This document shows positions 25,509 to 36,424 of a stretch of 64,000 bases of DNA, in pieces. Under the pieces are notes generated by a model. The model searched no databases and was not told the origin of the DNA. It saw nothing but the letters and a program-made list of their open reading frames with translations. A program made the position numbers and the translations under genes. The first letter of the stretch is position 1. Each line of letters starts with the position of its first letter. The DNA comes from CAZWBR01 sp964632305 (GTDB taxonomy: Bacteria > Bacteroidota > Bacteroidia > Bacteroidales > Prolixibacteraceae): the NCBI GenBank assembly GCA_964632305.1, contig CAZWBR010000018.1, positions 7,728 to 71,727 on the forward strand, in the 5' to 3' direction.

Positions 25509-26903
25509 ATGAGCATTAAGCAAAATACGATTGAACAGCCGGTCAGCGTTACCGGGAAAGGGTTGCACACGGGAGTGGAGGTAACTTTAACTTTCAAACC
25601 TGCGCCCGAGAACTTCGGATTCAAGTTTAAACGTGTCGACCTTGAGGGTGAACCGGTCATCGAGGCCAATGTAGCCAAGGTAAAGGGGACTGCCAGGGGA
25701 ACCGTACTGAAAGACGGCGATGTAATGATCAGTACCATCGAACATGTGATGGCAGCGCTGATCACCTCGGAGATCGATAACGTACTGATGGAAATCAACG
25801 GGCCCGAAGTGCCAATCATGGATGGAAGTGCGGCGCCTTATGTTGAAGCCCTCCTGGAAGCCGGATTGGAAGAACAGAATGCCGATCGGGAATACTTCGT
25901 GGTAAAAAAGAAAATCTCCTATCACAACAGTGCTACCGGTACCGAATTAGTCATTCTGCCTGATGATACCCTGAGCATCGATGTGATGATCTCCTATAAC
26001 TCTGTCGTACTGGGCAACCAGTTTGCCTCTTATGACGGCCATACCAATTTTGCGAAGGAGATCGCTCCCTGCCGTACCTTCGTATTTGTGCGCGAACTGG
26101 AAGCATTGATCAATAACAACCTGGTTAAAGGGGGGGATCTGGACAATGCCATCGTCATCATGGACCAGGTAATGCCACAGGAAGAGCTCAACCGCATTGC
26201 CGACCTGTTCAACCACGAGCATATCAAAGTGAACGAAATAGGAATCCTGAAAAATCTTCAGCTTCACTACGACAATGAGTGTGCCCGCCATAAACTTCTC
26301 GATATTCTCGGAGATATTGCCCTGATCGGGAAACGGGTTAAAGGCCGCATCATTGCCAAACGTCCCGGCCATGGCGCCAACACAGAATTTGCCAAACTTC
26401 TTCTGAAAGAATACCAGCGCGCGGTTGCTGAAACAACTGCACCGGAATATAACCCCAATAAGGAGCCGATCTACGATATTAACTCTATCAAGAAGATGCT
26501 CCCGCACCGGAATCCTTTCCTGCTCGTCGATAAAATCGTCGATAAAGGTGGTGATTTTATTATCGGGGTTAAGAATGTTACGATGAATGAGCCGTTCTTC
26601 GTGGGCCATTTCCCCGAAGAGCCGGTTATGCCCGGTGTTTTAATCATCGAGGCAATGGCCCAGTGCGGCGGCGTGTTCGTGATCAGTTCCATGCCGGCTG
26701 ACGGCGACTACTCGACCTACTTCCTGACCATGGACAACATTAAATTCAGAAAGAAAGTGGTCCCGGGTGACACCCTGATCTTCAAGCTGAAACTGCTGGG
26801 CCCTATCCGTCGGGGTATCGCGAATATGCGTGGACTGGCCTTTGTGGGCGATACCGTTGTTTGCGAGGGTGAGTTCATGGCCCAGATCGTAAAAAATAAA
26901 TAA
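25509..26903 (+). CDS. lpxC/fabZ: fused LpxC deacetylase / FabZ dehydratase
   Basis: Bifunctional protein of 464 aa. Residues 1-305 are LpxC, the zinc deacetylase that commits UDP-3-O-acyl-GlcNAc to lipid A: first zinc His in STIEHVMAAL, second zinc His and Asp in KLLDILGDIALIG, and the catalytic His in KRPGHGANTEFA. Residues about 315-464 are FabZ, the 3-hydroxyacyl-ACP dehydratase: MLPHRNPFLLVDKI, with the catalytic His in GHFPEEPVMPGVLIIEAMAQ and its Glu just after. The fusion is characteristic of Bacteroidota and joins two enzymes that compete for 3-hydroxyacyl chains. Confidence 0.96.
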   Translation: MSIKQNTIEQPVSVTGKGLHTGVEVTLTFKPAPENFGFKFKRVDLEGEPVIEANVAKVKGTARGTVLKDGDVMISTIEHVMAALITSEIDNVLMEINGPEVPIMDGSAAPYVEALLEAGLEEQNADREYFVVKKKISYHNSATGTELVILPDDTLSIDVMISYNSVVLGNQFASYDGHTNFAKEIAPCRTFVFVRELEALINNNLVKGGDLDNAIVIMDQVMPQEELNRIADLFNHEHIKVNEIGILKNLQLHYDNECARHKLLDILGDIALIGKRVKGRIIAKRPGHGANTEFAKLLLKEYQRAVAETTAPEYNPNKEPIYDINSIKKMLPHRNPFLLVDKIVDKGGDFIIGVKNVTMNEPFFVGHFPEEPVMPGVLIIEAMAQCGGVFVISSMPADGDYSTYFLTMDNIKFRKKVVPGDTLIFKLKLLGPIRRGIANMRGLAFVGDTVVCEGEFMAQIVKNK

Positions 26904-26939
26904 TAACATTAAGAAAAAGCAAGTTTAAATATATCTCAG

Positions 26940-27722
26940 ATGAATAAACTGTTAGCAAATATCCATCCTGATGCCAAGATTGGTCAGAATGTGACGATCG
27001 AACCTTTTGCCACAATCTACGAGGATGTGGTTATTGGCGATGGGACCTATATCGGTCCTTATGTCACCATTATGCCCGGAACGCGGATCGGGAAGAATTG
27101 CAGGATCTATCCTGGCGCCGTTATCGGCGGCGAACCGCAGGATCTGAAGTTCAAGGGAGAGTACACCACTACCGAAATCGGCGATAACAATACGATCCGC
27201 GAATGTGTGACCATCAATAAAGGAACTTCGGCCAAGGGAAAAACTGTGGTGGGAAACAACAACCTGATTATGGCGTATGTTCATATCGCTCACGACTGCG
27301 TGGTGGGGAACAATATTATCCTGGTCAACAACTGCGGTCTGGCCGGTGAGGTAGAGATCGACGATTGGGCCATCCTTGGCGGTTATTCGGCTGTTCACCA
27401 ATTCTGTCATGTTGGTAAACATGTGATGCTTTCAGGAGGATCACTCGTCCGTAAAGATGTGCCGCCCTACATCAAAGCAGGACGCGAACCACTTTCTTAC
27501 GCAGGGATCAATTCTATCGGGTTGCGCCGCCGCGGTTTCTCGAACGAAAGCATTACCGAGATCCAGGATATCTACCGGATCATCTATCAGAAAGGATACA
27601 ACAATACTCAGGCCCTCGAAGTAGTTGAGGCCGAGATGCCCGCTTCGCGCGAACGCGACGAGATCCTGCTCTTTATCAAGGATTCAAAACGCGGAATCAT
27701 CAAAGGCTATTTCCCCGATTGA
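26940..27722 (+). CDS. lpxA: acyl-ACP--UDP-N-acetylglucosamine O-acyltransferase
   Basis: First lipid A enzyme (260 aa): transfers a 3-hydroxyacyl chain to the 3-OH of UDP-GlcNAc. The N-terminal hexapeptide beta-helix is seen (IHPDAKIGQNVTIEPFATIY), with the catalytic His in NLIMAYVHIAHDCVVGN. The short C-terminal helical domain ends at residue 260. The length equals E. coli LpxA (262 aa). Last gene of the operon, 36 bp after lpxC/fabZ, followed by a terminator. Confidence 0.96.
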   Translation: MNKLLANIHPDAKIGQNVTIEPFATIYEDVVIGDGTYIGPYVTIMPGTRIGKNCRIYPGAVIGGEPQDLKFKGEYTTTEIGDNNTIRECVTINKGTSAKGKTVVGNNNLIMAYVHIAHDCVVGNNIILVNNCGLAGEVEIDDWAILGGYSAVHQFCHVGKHVMLSGGSLVRKDVPPYIKAGREPLSYAGINSIGLRRRGFSNESITEIQDIYRIIYQKGYNNTQALEVVEAEMPASRERDEILLFIKDSKRGIIKGYFPD

Positions 27723-27747
27723 TCTGGAGGGGAACCAATAATACAGA

Positions 27748-27779
27748 GGGTAGATCCATTCCTGGATCTGCCCTTTTTT
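27748..27779 (+). terminator. intrinsic terminator of the lpx operon
   Basis: GGGTAGATCC (27748-27757) pairs with GGATCTGCCC (27764-27773) with one mismatch, followed by T6. It lies 26 bp past lpxA. Confidence 0.9.
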
Positions 27780-27905
27780 GTTTCTTTCAACTGAATCTTC
27801 CTCCTTTGGCTCTCCTGGCCGGGCAATAGCCGGTTGAAATTCCCTTTCCTGCTGATTGACCGTGCTTTCTTTTATTTTATCGTTTCCCATGTTGAGGCTT
27901 TTTGC

Positions 27906-27913
27906 TATTTTTG
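27906..27913 (+). promoter_or_regulatory. -7 box TATTTTTG of valS
   Basis: Exact TAnnTTTG match with a near -33 box TTTC (27883-27886, 19-bp spacer). The predicted start near 27920 leaves a leader of about 74 nt, longer than its neighbours. No T-box or other structured leader was recognised in it. Confidence 0.6.
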
Positions 27914-27993
27914 TTCAATTGTATTGACCCGGCTCCTTGTCGGGTCAAGAAATTGATTCTGAGTGTTAATAAGTTTTCTATAGATTAAGACAA

Positions 27994-30624
<2,631 letters not shown>

Positions 30625-30688
30625 AACCGGTATTCGGAGGACGGAAATATAATTACGCCTCTGATTTTTTCACGATAAGGATTTTACA

Positions 30689-30717
30689 AAAGCGGGTATT
30701 TGCCCGCTTTCGTTTTT
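30689..30717 (+). terminator. intrinsic terminator after valS
   Basis: AAAGCGGG (30689-30696) pairs with CCCGCTTT (30703-30710) across TATTTG, followed by CGTTTTTT. Confidence 0.88.
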
Positions 30718-30787
30718 TAGTCAGTTTGTATCGCTAATTTAATGTTGGGATTCTAAACCGGATTTTTTACGAATGAAATCATGACCT

Positions 30788-30916
30788 TCGCCGGACTTTC
30801 TGTACTGTTTCTGTACTTCTTCGGTACTGTTTCTGTACTATAAGAGTACAGAAACAGCACCGAAGAGCTATTCAAAGTCCCTTGAATAATTGGCGGGAAC
30901 CATCTTCATCCGGCGA
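30788..30916 (+). repeat. 11-nt direct/inverted repeat element, copy B
   Basis: The clearest copy. Four 11-mers run at 30796-30839: CTTTCTGTACT, GTTTCTGTACT, TCTTCGGTACT, GTTTCTGTACT. After the spacer ATAAG come AGTACAGAAAC (30845-30855, exact complement of unit 4) and AGCACCGAAGA (30856-30866, complement of unit 3 with one change), giving a 22-bp hairpin with a 5-nt loop. Outer inverted repeats TCGCCGGA (30788-30795) and TCCGGCGA (30909-30916) bound it, the left one abutting unit 1. A small TATTCAA/TTGAATA hairpin lies at 30869-30888. It sits in the gap between valS and the mntA-hepT remnant, beside no other feature. Confidence 0.85.
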
Positions 30917-31088
30917 GAAAACCCGAATTAAAGAATCTCCTGGTAATTTTTATTGGAAAAAAATTTATAGATCAGATTTTAATTGTCGGAACAGGTGACT
31001 TATCTCTTTATGGCAAGAGCCAATGAATCACTATTGACAAATTCATTCCGATTTTATTGACGGAAAGACCGATTTCCGTGATGGAAAT

Positions 31089-31460
31089 TTAGGATAAGAA
31101 GGTTTTCGAGGATTCTTCGTTATTTAGTATATTTTCAATCAGGATCTTATTTTCGGGTAGATAATTGGAGGCTACATCCCAAATAATTTCATAATCGACT
31201 CCGAAATATTCATGTGAAACTTTATTTCGGAGTAAATACATCTCTGATCAGGGAATACTCGGGTACATTTCTTTGAATTCCTTGGGTAAGTTTTTAGCTG
31301 CTTCTCCAATAATCTCAAAATTCCGAATAACAGCATCCACTGTTTTGTAATCTCTTTTAAAATGGATAAAATCAAATCCGCTGATGTATTCAGCGATTCG
31401 TTCCATTGCCAGATTCATATCCTCCAGGTACATCCGATAGGTCCGGTTTTCTTTCTTCAC
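31089..31460 (-). pseudogene. hepT: HepT-like HEPN ribonuclease toxin (DUF86) with premature TGA
   Basis: The frame opens at GTG 31460, one base overlapping the mntA stop, and would encode 123 aa of a DUF86/HEPN toxin. Codon 71 is TGA (31248-31250), exactly where relatives have Trp (the IPW of the family); reading continues in frame to TAA at 31089-31091. The catalytic motif Rx4HxY follows the stop as RNKVSHEY (Arg78, His83, Tyr85), so the truncated product lacks the RNase site. Either a nonsense-inactivated toxin, a sequencing error, or TGA read-through; the first is most likely. Confidence 0.8.
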
Positions 31461-31750
31461 TAAACGTAGTTTACCTGGTTTAGGATTCCTTCTCTAATTT
31501 GCTCTTTTAGGGCGTTTTTGGTAACCAAATCGATCTTCTTGTTAAAGACCTTTTCCAGGTACATTTCCAAGGTGAAAAACTTCCATCCGATTGGTTTTTC
31601 AAGTTCGACAAGGATGTCGATGTCGCTTTCCTCTGTACAGGAATCATCGGCGTAGGAACCGAATATTCCTATCTCCTTTACCGCATAGTCTTTGCGAAGT
31701 AATGGCTTCAGCTCCTTTAGTTTTGAAAGTATTTCAATCCTTGTCATCAT
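31460..31750 (-). CDS. mntA: MntA-like minimal nucleotidyltransferase antitoxin
   Basis: Protein of 96 aa with the nucleotidyltransferase motif GSx10DxD exactly formed (GS at about residues 31-32, then DID). In MntA-HepT pairs this enzyme AMPylates the Tyr of the HEPN Rx4HxY motif and so silences the toxin. Here the antitoxin frame is intact while its partner is cut by a stop. Two ATGs (31750 and 31747) are possible starts. Its stop shares a base with the hepT GTG, the usual coupling. Confidence 0.9.
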   Translation of the reverse strand: MMTRIEILSKLKELKPLLRKDYAVKEIGIFGSYADDSCTEESDIDILVELEKPIGWKFFTLEMYLEKVFNKKIDLVTKNALKEQIREGILNQVNYV

Positions 31751-31856
31751 ACTTCAAATATAATCATTTTCTGTTTATATTCATAAACGGTCTCATTTTG
31801 CCAAGCCGAAGGATAGTAACACAGATAAGGAATTGTTAGATTTTGGGGCATTTGGG

Positions 31857-31895
31857 CAAAAGAAATCGGGACAGACGATCGAATCGTCTGCCCCG
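31857..31895 (-). terminator. intrinsic terminator after clpX
   Basis: CGGGACAGACGAT (31867-31879) pairs with ATCGTCTGCCCCG (31883-31895), one mismatch, loop of 3. On the minus strand it is followed by ATTTCTTTTG. 26 bp past the clpX stop. Confidence 0.85.
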
Positions 31896-31921
31896 ATTGG
31901 GTATAGGATTTTATTTCACGC

Positions 31922-33145
31922 TTAGCTGGCCTGAAGACGGATGGCGTTGACACGATCGATCTTCTCCTTGGCAAACTCTGGGGTGATAATCAATTCTTTA
32001 TCGTCGTTCGAATGCATCTCGAACATCACGTCGATCATCACTGTTTCGCAGAGGGCACGCAGACCGCGGGCGCCGAGCTTGTATTCCACCGCCTTGTCGA
32101 CGATCAGGTCGAGGGTGACATCGGGGAAGATCAGCTTGATGCCGTCCATCTGGAACAGCTTCACATACTGTTTGATGATCGAGTTCTTCGGCTCGGTGAG
32201 GATGCGGCGGAGCGCGTCGCGTTCGAGCGGAACAAGATAGGTGAGGATGGGCAGACGGCCGACGATCTCGGGGATCAGTCCGAAGGCGCGCAGATCCTGC
32301 GGGGCGATATACTGCAACAGGTTGTCGCGGTCGATCTTGCCGCTTTCGAGGCTGGCCTTGTAACCTACCACCTTGGTGTTCAGGCGGTGACCGATCTTGC
32401 GTTCGATGCCTTCGAAAGCTCCACCGCAAATGAAGAGGATATTCTTGGTATCGACGGGAATCATCTTCTGTTCGGGGTGTTTACGGCCACCTTGCGGCGG
32501 TACGTTGACGACCGATCCTTCGAGCAGCTTCAGCAGACCCTGCTGTACCCCTTCGCCGGAGACGTCGCGGGTGATGGAAGGATTATCGCCTTTACGGGCA
32601 ATCTTATCGATTTCATCGATGAAGACGATGCCGCGTTCGGCCGCTTCGACATTATAATCGGCCACCTGTAACAGGCGGGTCAGCAAGCTTTCGATGTCTT
32701 CGCCCACGTAGCCGGCCTCGGTGAGTACCGTGGCATCGACGATGGTGAAGGGGACATGGAGCAAACGGGCAATGGTTTTGGCCAATAAGGTCTTCCCGGT
32801 CCCGGTAGGACCTACCAGGATGATATTTGATTTTTCGATTTCGGTTCCATCATCTTCCACCCGCTGATTCAACCTCTTGTAATGGTTGTAAACGGCTACG
32901 GCGAGCACTTTTTTGGCGTCGTCCTGACCGATTACATACTGGTCGAGGAATTCTTTGATCTCTTTCGGTTTCTTTAGTTCGATACCGGCGAGATCGAAAT
33001 GATCGTTCTTTTTAAACTCCTCTTCCACTATGGCATGGGCCTGTTCAATACAGTTCTCGCAGATATGGCCTTCCATGCCGGCGATAAGCAGTTGAACATC
33101 CTTTTTTTCCCTGCCGCAAAAGGAGCATCTATCCATCTTCTTCAT
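31922..33145 (-). CDS. clpX: ATP-dependent unfoldase ClpX
   Basis: AAA+ unfoldase of 407 aa that feeds substrates into ClpP. It has an N-terminal zinc finger (residues 6-35: CSFCGREKK and CENCIEQA), Walker A GPTGTGKT near residue 112, Walker B FIDEIDKIA and a sensor-2 region with GARGLRA. The ClpP-docking IGF loop is replaced by a related sequence around IGHRL, as in other bacteria. It is downstream of clpP with 41 bp between. Confidence 0.97.
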   Translation of the reverse strand: MKKMDRCSFCGREKKDVQLLIAGMEGHICENCIEQAHAIVEEEFKKNDHFDLAGIELKKPKEIKEFLDQYVIGQDDAKKVLAVAVYNHYKRLNQRVEDDGTEIEKSNIILVGPTGTGKTLLAKTIARLLHVPFTIVDATVLTEAGYVGEDIESLLTRLLQVADYNVEAAERGIVFIDEIDKIARKGDNPSITRDVSGEGVQQGLLKLLEGSVVNVPPQGGRKHPEQKMIPVDTKNILFICGGAFEGIERKIGHRLNTKVVGYKASLESGKIDRDNLLQYIAPQDLRAFGLIPEIVGRLPILTYLVPLERDALRRILTEPKNSIIKQYVKLFQMDGIKLIFPDVTLDLIVDKAVEYKLGARGLRALCETVMIDVMFEMHSNDDKELIITPEFAKEKIDRVNAIRLQAS

Positions 33146-33186
33146 TCTTCTTTTTACAAGTTATTTCGCGGGGACACAATTCCCGT

Positions 33187-33867
33187 TTATTTTTTTACAC
33201 GGAACAGGATGTCGTCGATCATTCCGTATTCTTTGGCCTCTTCGGAGGTCATCCAGTAATCGCGGTCGGAATCTTTTTCCACTTTTTCGTAGGGCTGACC
33301 CGAATGGCTGGCGATGATCTCATAGAGTTCGCGTTTCATCTTCTGGATCTCCCTTGCGGTGATCTCGATGTCGGAAGCCTGACCCTGAGCGCCGCCCATG
33401 GGTTGGTGGATCATGATGCGGGCGTGTTTCAGCGCCGAGCGTTTGCCCTTTGTTCCGGCTGTCATCAGCACGGCAGCCATCGAGGCGGCCATACCGGTAC
33501 AGATGGTGGCAATATCGCAGTTGATGTATTGCATCGTATCGTAGATCCCTAATCCGGCATAGACCGAGCCCCCCGGTGAGTTGAAATAGATCTGGATATC
33601 CTTGCCCGGATCGGAGGATTCGAGGAACAGGAGCTGGGCCTGGATGATGTTGGCCACGTAATCGTCGATCGGGAGGCCGAGGAAGATGATACGGTCCATC
33701 ATCAGCCGCGAGAAGACATCCATCTGGGCGATGTTCAGTTGTCGCTCTTCGATGATCGTCGGGGAGATATAACTGGAGTTGATCGAGTTGTATTGATGAA
33801 GGGTCAGGCTGCTGATCCCCATATGCTTGATGGCATATTTTTTAAATTCGTCGCTTTTCATATCCAT
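33187..33867 (-). CDS. clpP: ATP-dependent Clp protease proteolytic subunit
   Basis: Serine peptidase of 226 aa forming the tetradecameric chamber used by ClpX. The nucleophile is in GMAASMAAVLM, the catalytic His in ARIMIHQPMGG and the Asp in the following EKDSDRDYWM region. The N-terminus is about 30 residues longer than in E. coli ClpP, probably a propeptide. The order tig-clpP-clpX is conserved, but a large hairpin separates tig from clpP. Confidence 0.96.
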   Translation of the reverse strand: MDMKSDEFKKYAIKHMGISSLTLHQYNSINSSYISPTIIEERQLNIAQMDVFSRLMMDRIIFLGLPIDDYVANIIQAQLLFLESSDPGKDIQIYFNSPGGSVYAGLGIYDTMQYINCDIATICTGMAASMAAVLMTAGTKGKRSALKHARIMIHQPMGGAQGQASDIEITAREIQKMKRELYEIIASHSGQPYEKVEKDSDRDYWMTSEEAKEYGMIDDILFRVKK

Positions 33868-33883
33868 AGTCTTTTGTATTAAA

Positions 33884-33955
33884 ATAAAAAACTTTGTGGT
33901 GACAAACCGTCAGCCGATGAATTAGTATCAGGCAAACGGTTTGATCCACAAAGTT
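33884..33955 (-). terminator. long hairpin with U-tract between tig and clpP
   Basis: Outer arms AACTTTGTGG (33890-33899) and CCACAAAGTT (33946-33955), inner arms CAAACCGT (33903-33910) with ACGGTTTG (33936-33943): 18 bp in two blocks with a 25-nt loop. On the minus strand the outer arm runs straight into TTTTTATTTT. This looks like a terminator or attenuator rather than a plain spacer. Confidence 0.75.
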
Positions 33956-33987
33956 ATAAAAATCCGGCGATTATTGTTAATGGTGGA

Positions 33988-35343
33988 TTATTTTTCGAAA
34001 AGGTCGTCGAATTCTTTCTGAGAAACCGCTTTAATATCGAGACCGGTCTTTTCTTTCAACAGTTCCAGCACTTTGTCTTCGGTTTTCTTTTCGATCATGC
34101 GGTGTTTTTCCTCATCGTTTTTGAGGATCGACTGGGCATAATTGTCGAGATATTCGTCCGGGACATTGAACATACCATACTGACGGAACTGCATCACGGC
34201 CATTTCGCGGGCCATGGCGGTTACATCTTCCTGGTTGATTTTGATCTCGTTCTCTTTGGCTAATTTGTTCTTAACCAGGGTCCATTCCAGGTCTTTGCGG
34301 AAATGGTCGAACTCTTCGTCGATCTGTTCGCGGGTTACTTTCTCGTTGGTTTCGACCAGCCAGCGTTTCAGGAATTCAACCGGAAGTTCCATGGCAACCT
34401 GATCGGTAATGATCTTTTTGGTATCGATCATGAAACGGTATTCGCTTGAATATTTCAGGTTGGCTTTCAGTTCTTCGGCGATTTTTTCGCGGAACTGTTC
34501 GACTGTGGTTATTTCGCTTTCGTCGCCGTAAACTTTCTTGAAGAGTTCTTCGTTCAGTTCTGCCGGAACAAAGGTGTTGATTTTGTTGATGGTAAAGCTG
34601 AATTCAGCATCGAGGGTTTCGAGCTGTTCGTGGCTGATCTTTAAAAGATTGTGGATGTAGTGTTCGTTGGAGAAGGCGGTTTTGGGGTTGAATTTAACCA
34701 CATCGCCTGCTTTTTTACCAATGAACAGTGCTTTTACTGCTTCATCGCTGATCAATTGAACAGAGAGTTGGGCGTTTTCGGTTTTCACTCCGTTAGCCAC
34801 CACATTGCCTTCGGCATCGAGCTGGGCGAAATCACCGTTGGCAATCTCTTTTTCGCCGATGATGTCGGCATCGATGTTTTGTCCGAAACGGTTCTGGTAG
34901 GCTTCTACCTGGTTGGTGACCGACTGCTCGTCAACGATAATTTCGTAGTAGGGCAGTTTGCCTGTTTTGGCAAAGTCAATAGTGATGGCAGGGCTGAAAC
35001 CAAGATCGAAAACGAATTCGAAAGATTCATCGTTATCGAAGTCGATATTTTTCTGCTCGGTGGTATTAGGAAGGGGTTCGCCAAGGATATCAAGTTTTTC
35101 GTCCATGATATATTTGGTCAGTTCGCGGCCCAGGATTTTGTTGATCTCTTCGGCCAGGACGGCTTTACCGTACATTTTTTTGATCAGGCCAGCAGGAACC
35201 ATTCCTTTGCGGAAGCCGGGCATATTGGCTTTTTTGCGGTAATCTTTCAGTGTTTCATTTACGGCAGCTTCGTAATCGGGCTTTTCGATGGTCAGCCTGA
35301 CTACAGCATTCAATTCGTCGATGTTTGTTTTTGAGATATTCAT
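33988..35343 (-). CDS. tig: trigger factor-like peptidyl-prolyl isomerase
   Basis: Ribosome-bound chaperone of 451 aa. The N-terminal ribosome-binding domain has the signature FRKGMVPAGLIKK (equivalent of GFRxGKxP); the middle FKBP-like region and the helical C-terminal domain follow. The middle domain is diverged from E. coli, as usual in Bacteroidota, so isomerase activity is uncertain. First of tig-clpP-clpX on the minus strand. No exact TAnnTTTG box was found upstream of it. Confidence 0.9.
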   Translation of the reverse strand: MNISKTNIDELNAVVRLTIEKPDYEAAVNETLKDYRKKANMPGFRKGMVPAGLIKKMYGKAVLAEEINKILGRELTKYIMDEKLDILGEPLPNTTEQKNIDFDNDESFEFVFDLGFSPAITIDFAKTGKLPYYEIIVDEQSVTNQVEAYQNRFGQNIDADIIGEKEIANGDFAQLDAEGNVVANGVKTENAQLSVQLISDEAVKALFIGKKAGDVVKFNPKTAFSNEHYIHNLLKISHEQLETLDAEFSFTINKINTFVPAELNEELFKKVYGDESEITTVEQFREKIAEELKANLKYSSEYRFMIDTKKIITDQVAMELPVEFLKRWLVETNEKVTREQIDEEFDHFRKDLEWTLVKNKLAKENEIKINQEDVTAMAREMAVMQFRQYGMFNVPDEYLDNYAQSILKNDEEKHRMIEKKTEDKVLELLKEKTGLDIKAVSQKEFDDLFEK

Positions 35344-35414
35344 GTCTGTTTACTTGTATGATCCGTAATATAACCTCTCGGAAATCGGTGTTCCTAAAGA
35401 CCCGATCACTACCT

Positions 35415-35458
35415 TTAAAAAAACCGCCCTGATTTTCCATTAAAGGAAAGAGGCGGTC
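35415..35458 (-). terminator. intrinsic terminator after tRNA-Leu
   Basis: ACCGCCCT (35423-35430) pairs with AGGCGGT (35451-35457), with a further TTTCC/GGAAA pairing inside. The A-run at 35417-35423 reads as a T-run on the minus strand. It separates the tRNA from tig. Confidence 0.82.
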
Positions 35459-35473
35459 TTAATGGTCTTACAG

Positions 35474-35555
35474 TGCGGACGAAGGGACTCGAACCCCCAC
35501 GCCTCTCGGCACCAGATCCTAAGTCTGGCACGGCTACCAATTACGCCACGTCCGC
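35474..35555 (-). tRNA. tRNA-Leu (anticodon TAG)
   Basis: Minus-strand 82-nt tRNA. Acceptor arms GCGGACG and CGTCCGC pair fully; anticodon stem CCAGA/TCTGG encloses loop CTTAGGA, anticodon TAG (reads CUA/CUN). The long variable arm (CCGAGAGGCGT region) is typical of class II tRNA-Leu, and the T arm has GGTTCGAGTCC. Discriminator A at 35474; the CCA end is not encoded. Confidence 0.97.
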
Positions 35556-35620
35556 ATTTTTCGAGCTGCAAATATAGTGATTTTTTTGATCTGCAAAAAA
35601 TTGTTGAAAAAAACGCCGCA

Positions 35621-36391
35621 TTATTTGGTATTTACTTCATTACCAGCGACTGGCCTGTTGGCTGAAGGCCTTCGTAGTTCGAAATTTTGTCCCAGATAGA
35701 GTCGGCGGACCTCCTCGTTGGCGGCCAGTTCTTCGGCGGTTCCGCTGTTAAGGATTCTGCCGTCGTAGAGAAGGTACGATCGGTCGGTGATAGAGAGGGT
35801 CTCGTGAACGTTGTGGTCGGTGATCAGGATCCCGATATTTTTCTCTTTCAGTTTATAGACGATCTGTTGAATATCTTCGACGGCGATAGGGTCGACCCCG
35901 GCAAAAGGTTCATCGAGCAGGATGAAGGAGGGGTTGATGGCCAGGCAGCGGGCAATCTCGGTGCGGCGGCGCTCACCCCCGGATAGCTGGATCCCCAGGC
36001 TTTTACGGACACGCTGTAAACCAAATTCGTTGAGCAGCGATTCCAGGTTTTCCTGCTGGTATTCTTTCGGGAAAGGGGTCATCTCGAGAATGGAACGGAT
36101 GTTGTCCTCGACGCTCATCTGGCGGAAGACCGAGGCTTCCTGGGCCAGATATCCAATGCCGAGCTGGGCCCGTTTATAGACGGGGTAGGTGGTGATGTCG
36201 GTCTCATCGAGAAAGATTTTACCCCCATCGGCTTTAATCAGACCAACGATCATATAAAAGGAAGTAGTCTTTCCTGCGCCATTGGGGCCAAGCAGCCCGA
36301 CAATTTCGCCTTGTTTGAGTTCCAGTGAGACACCTTTTACAACAGTGCGTTTGCGGTATTTTTTGACGATCTCTTCTGCCCTGAGCTTCAT
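35621..36391 (-). CDS. lptB: LPS export ABC transporter ATPase
   Basis: ATPase (256 aa) of the LptB2FG complex that lifts LPS from the inner membrane. Walker A GPNGAGKTTSFYMI (about residues 34-47), signature LSGGERRRTEIARCL, Walker B FILLDEPFAGVDP and the switch His in TDHNVHETL are all present. The GPNGAGKTTSFYMIVGL string is specific to LptB. A tail of about 15 residues (RRPSANRPVAGNEVNTK) is extra. 33 bp after tatC and likely co-transcribed with it. Confidence 0.95.
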   Translation of the reverse strand: MKLRAEEIVKKYRKRTVVKGVSLELKQGEIVGLLGPNGAGKTTSFYMIVGLIKADGGKIFLDETDITTYPVYKRAQLGIGYLAQEASVFRQMSVEDNIRSILEMTPFPKEYQQENLESLLNEFGLQRVRKSLGIQLSGGERRRTEIARCLAINPSFILLDEPFAGVDPIAVEDIQQIVYKLKEKNIGILITDHNVHETLSITDRSYLLYDGRILNSGTAEELAANEEVRRLYLGQNFELRRPSANRPVAGNEVNTK

Positions 36392-36424
36392 AATCGATGA
36401 TTTTTTTCGTTTATCCGTTATAAT

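Noticed and set aside
25947..26609. 220-codon frame antisense to lpxC/fabZ
   Set aside because: Shadow of a well-supported gene; its composition mirrors the sense codons and it has no start or family signal.
27914..27993. T-box or riboswitch in the valS leader
   Set aside because: The leader of about 74 nt has no conserved T-box bulge and is too short; T-boxes are also not expected in this phylum.
30796..30866. CRISPR-like array
   Set aside because: The 11-nt units are contiguous with no spacers, part of them are inverted, and no cas gene is present.
31248..31250. TGA in hepT as a selenocysteine or recoded codon
   Set aside because: The position is a Trp in relatives, no SECIS-like stem is evident, and all other genes here use TGA as a stop, so a nonsense change is simpler.
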